Shown here in pieces: positions 63,283 through 64,000 of a stretch of 64,000 bases of DNA. Below the pieces are notes generated by a model that did not search any database, was not told where the DNA came from, and saw only the letters and a program-made list of their open reading frames with translations. Numbering within the stretch: position 1 is the first letter of the stretch; every line of letters begins with the position of its first letter. The position numbers were made by a program, and so were the translations under genes. The stretch comes from Dryocola sp. LX212 (GTDB taxonomy: Bacteria > Pseudomonadota > Gammaproteobacteria > Enterobacterales > Enterobacteriaceae), in NCBI GenBank assembly GCA_041504365.1, contig CP167917.1, positions 1,550,001 through 1,614,000 on the forward strand, written 5' to 3'.

Positions 63283-64000
63283 ATGTTGCTTAATAAATTG
63301 CACGGTTTTCGAGCGTCAGCCATTGGCTATTGCCTGGCGCTCAGTATGGCTCCGCTGTTTACAGGACAGGCGCAGGCGGAAGAACCTGCCATTGTGCCAT
63401 CAGACAGCTCCGCTGTCACAGCAGAGCAGCCTACTGCGCTTGACGAGCCGTTAGCGCAGTCGACGGCAACGGCGACGATGGCAGGCACTATGCCGCTTAA
63501 TTCCGCCTCGATGTCAGCGGCGCAAAGCCGTTCACAGTTGATCGCTCAGTTACCTTCCGGCTATACGCCCGTTTATCTCAACGCACTTTCCGCGTTTTAT
63601 GCCGCTCGGGATATGAAGCCGATGTGGGAGAACCGCGACGCGGTGCATGCTTTTCAGCAGCAACTGGCTGAGCTTGCTATCGCTGGTATTCAGCCGCAGT
63701 TCACGACGTGGGTTGAACTGCTCACCGATCCGTCTGTGACAGGTATGGCGCGCGATGTCGTACTGTCTGATGCCATGATGGGTTACCTTCAGTTCGTGTC
63801 GGGCATTCCGACGGAAGGCAACCGTTGGTTATACAGTACGACCCCGTACAAAATGCAGACCGCGCCGCTGTCCGTTATTAATCAGTGGCAGGTCGCAATC
63901 GATCAGGGCACGCTGGTGAGCTTTGTTGCTACCCTCGCCCCTCAGCATCCGCAGTATGCCCATATGCACGACTCGCTGGTTCATCTGCTTGGTGATACGC
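63283..64000 (+). CDS. ldtD: L,D-transpeptidase LdtD (YcbB), N-terminal part
   Basis: The gene runs off the right edge after about 239 codons, so the catalytic YkuD domain with its cysteine is not in view. The visible part has a signal peptide (hydrophobic [14 protein letters not shown], cleaved after GQAQA, about residue 32), a low-complexity A/T/S/P stretch and the conserved segment [21 protein letters not shown]. LdtD makes 3-3 peptidoglycan crosslinks and can bypass beta-lactam-blocked transpeptidases. AAGGG lies just before the ATG. The frame is open throughout to the window end. Confidence 0.94.
   Translation, partial: MLLNKLHGFRASAIGYCLALSMAPLFTGQAQAEEPAIVPSDSSAVTAEQPTALDEPLAQSTATATMAGTMPLNSASMSAAQSRSQLIAQLPSGYTPVYLNALSAFYAARDMKPMWENRDAVHAFQQQLAELAIAGIQPQFTTWVELLTDPSVTGMARDVVLSDAMMGYLQFVSGIPTEGNRWLYSTTPYKMQTAPLSVINQWQVAIDQGTLVSFVATLAPQHPQYAHMHDSLVHLLGDT

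Overview
This window is conserved chromosomal backbone from an Enterobacteriaceae genome. It matches, nearly gene for gene, the E. coli K-12 stretch from hcr-hcp through mukFEB to ldtD. Proteins recalled from E. coli align almost end to end with the same lengths, but intergenic DNA, accessory genes and fast-evolving proteins (YcaI, the FtsK linker) differ clearly. That suggests a genus other than Escherichia within the family; the exact genus cannot be read from the sequence alone. I found no prophage, insertion sequence, CRISPR array, rRNA or tRNA, and no gene cluster that looks undescribed. The interest lies in regulatory DNA, locus-level losses and one intergenic repeat.

Layout. 1-3863 (minus): nitrosative-stress genes hcr (cut by the left edge) and hcp, lysine exporter lysO, aquaporin aqpZ. 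4287-10084: OLD-family ybjD, convergent ybjX, then the macAB efflux operon. 10167-13644: cspD, the ClpS adaptor and ClpA unfoldase, infA. 13932-19322 (minus): aat, cydC, cydD, trxB. 19823-27669 (plus): lrp, ftsK, lolA, rarA, serS. 28025-31959: anaerobic DMSO reductase dmsABC. 32268-33416: transporter ycaD. 33468-39889 (minus): the formate/pyruvate module pflA, pflB, focA, then ycaO. 40029-46446 (plus): ycaP, serC-aroA, cmk, rpsA, ihfB. 46650-53946 (plus): ycaI, msbA, lpxK, ycaQ, ycaR, kdsB, a lipid A/LPS supply group. 54082-64000: ycbJ, convergent elyC, cmoM, the condensin operon mukF-mukE-mukB, and the 5' part of ldtD, cut by the right edge.

Functional themes. Three anaerobic or nitrosative units carry recognisable operator sites: an NsrR box and FNR-like site before hcp, a class II FNR promoter before dmsA, and FNR, IHF and ArcA-like sites before focA-pflB. 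A second theme is envelope biogenesis: lolA, msbA, lpxK, kdsB, elyC, ldtD, aqpZ, macAB. A third is chromosome maintenance and translation: ftsK, mukBEF, rarA, ihfB, ycaQ, rpsA, infA, serS, aat, clpAS.

Differences from E. coli K-12. The serW tRNA gene is missing between clpA and infA. ycaC (dmsC-ycaD), ycaM/ycaN/ycaK (ycaD-pflA) and ycaL (aroA-cmk) are absent. An ERIC (IRU) repeat lies between pflA and pflB. Starts were chosen by ribosome-binding site and family length, so several genes start inside longer open frames. GTG or TTG starts are inferred for ftsK, rarA, focA, ycaI and cmoM.
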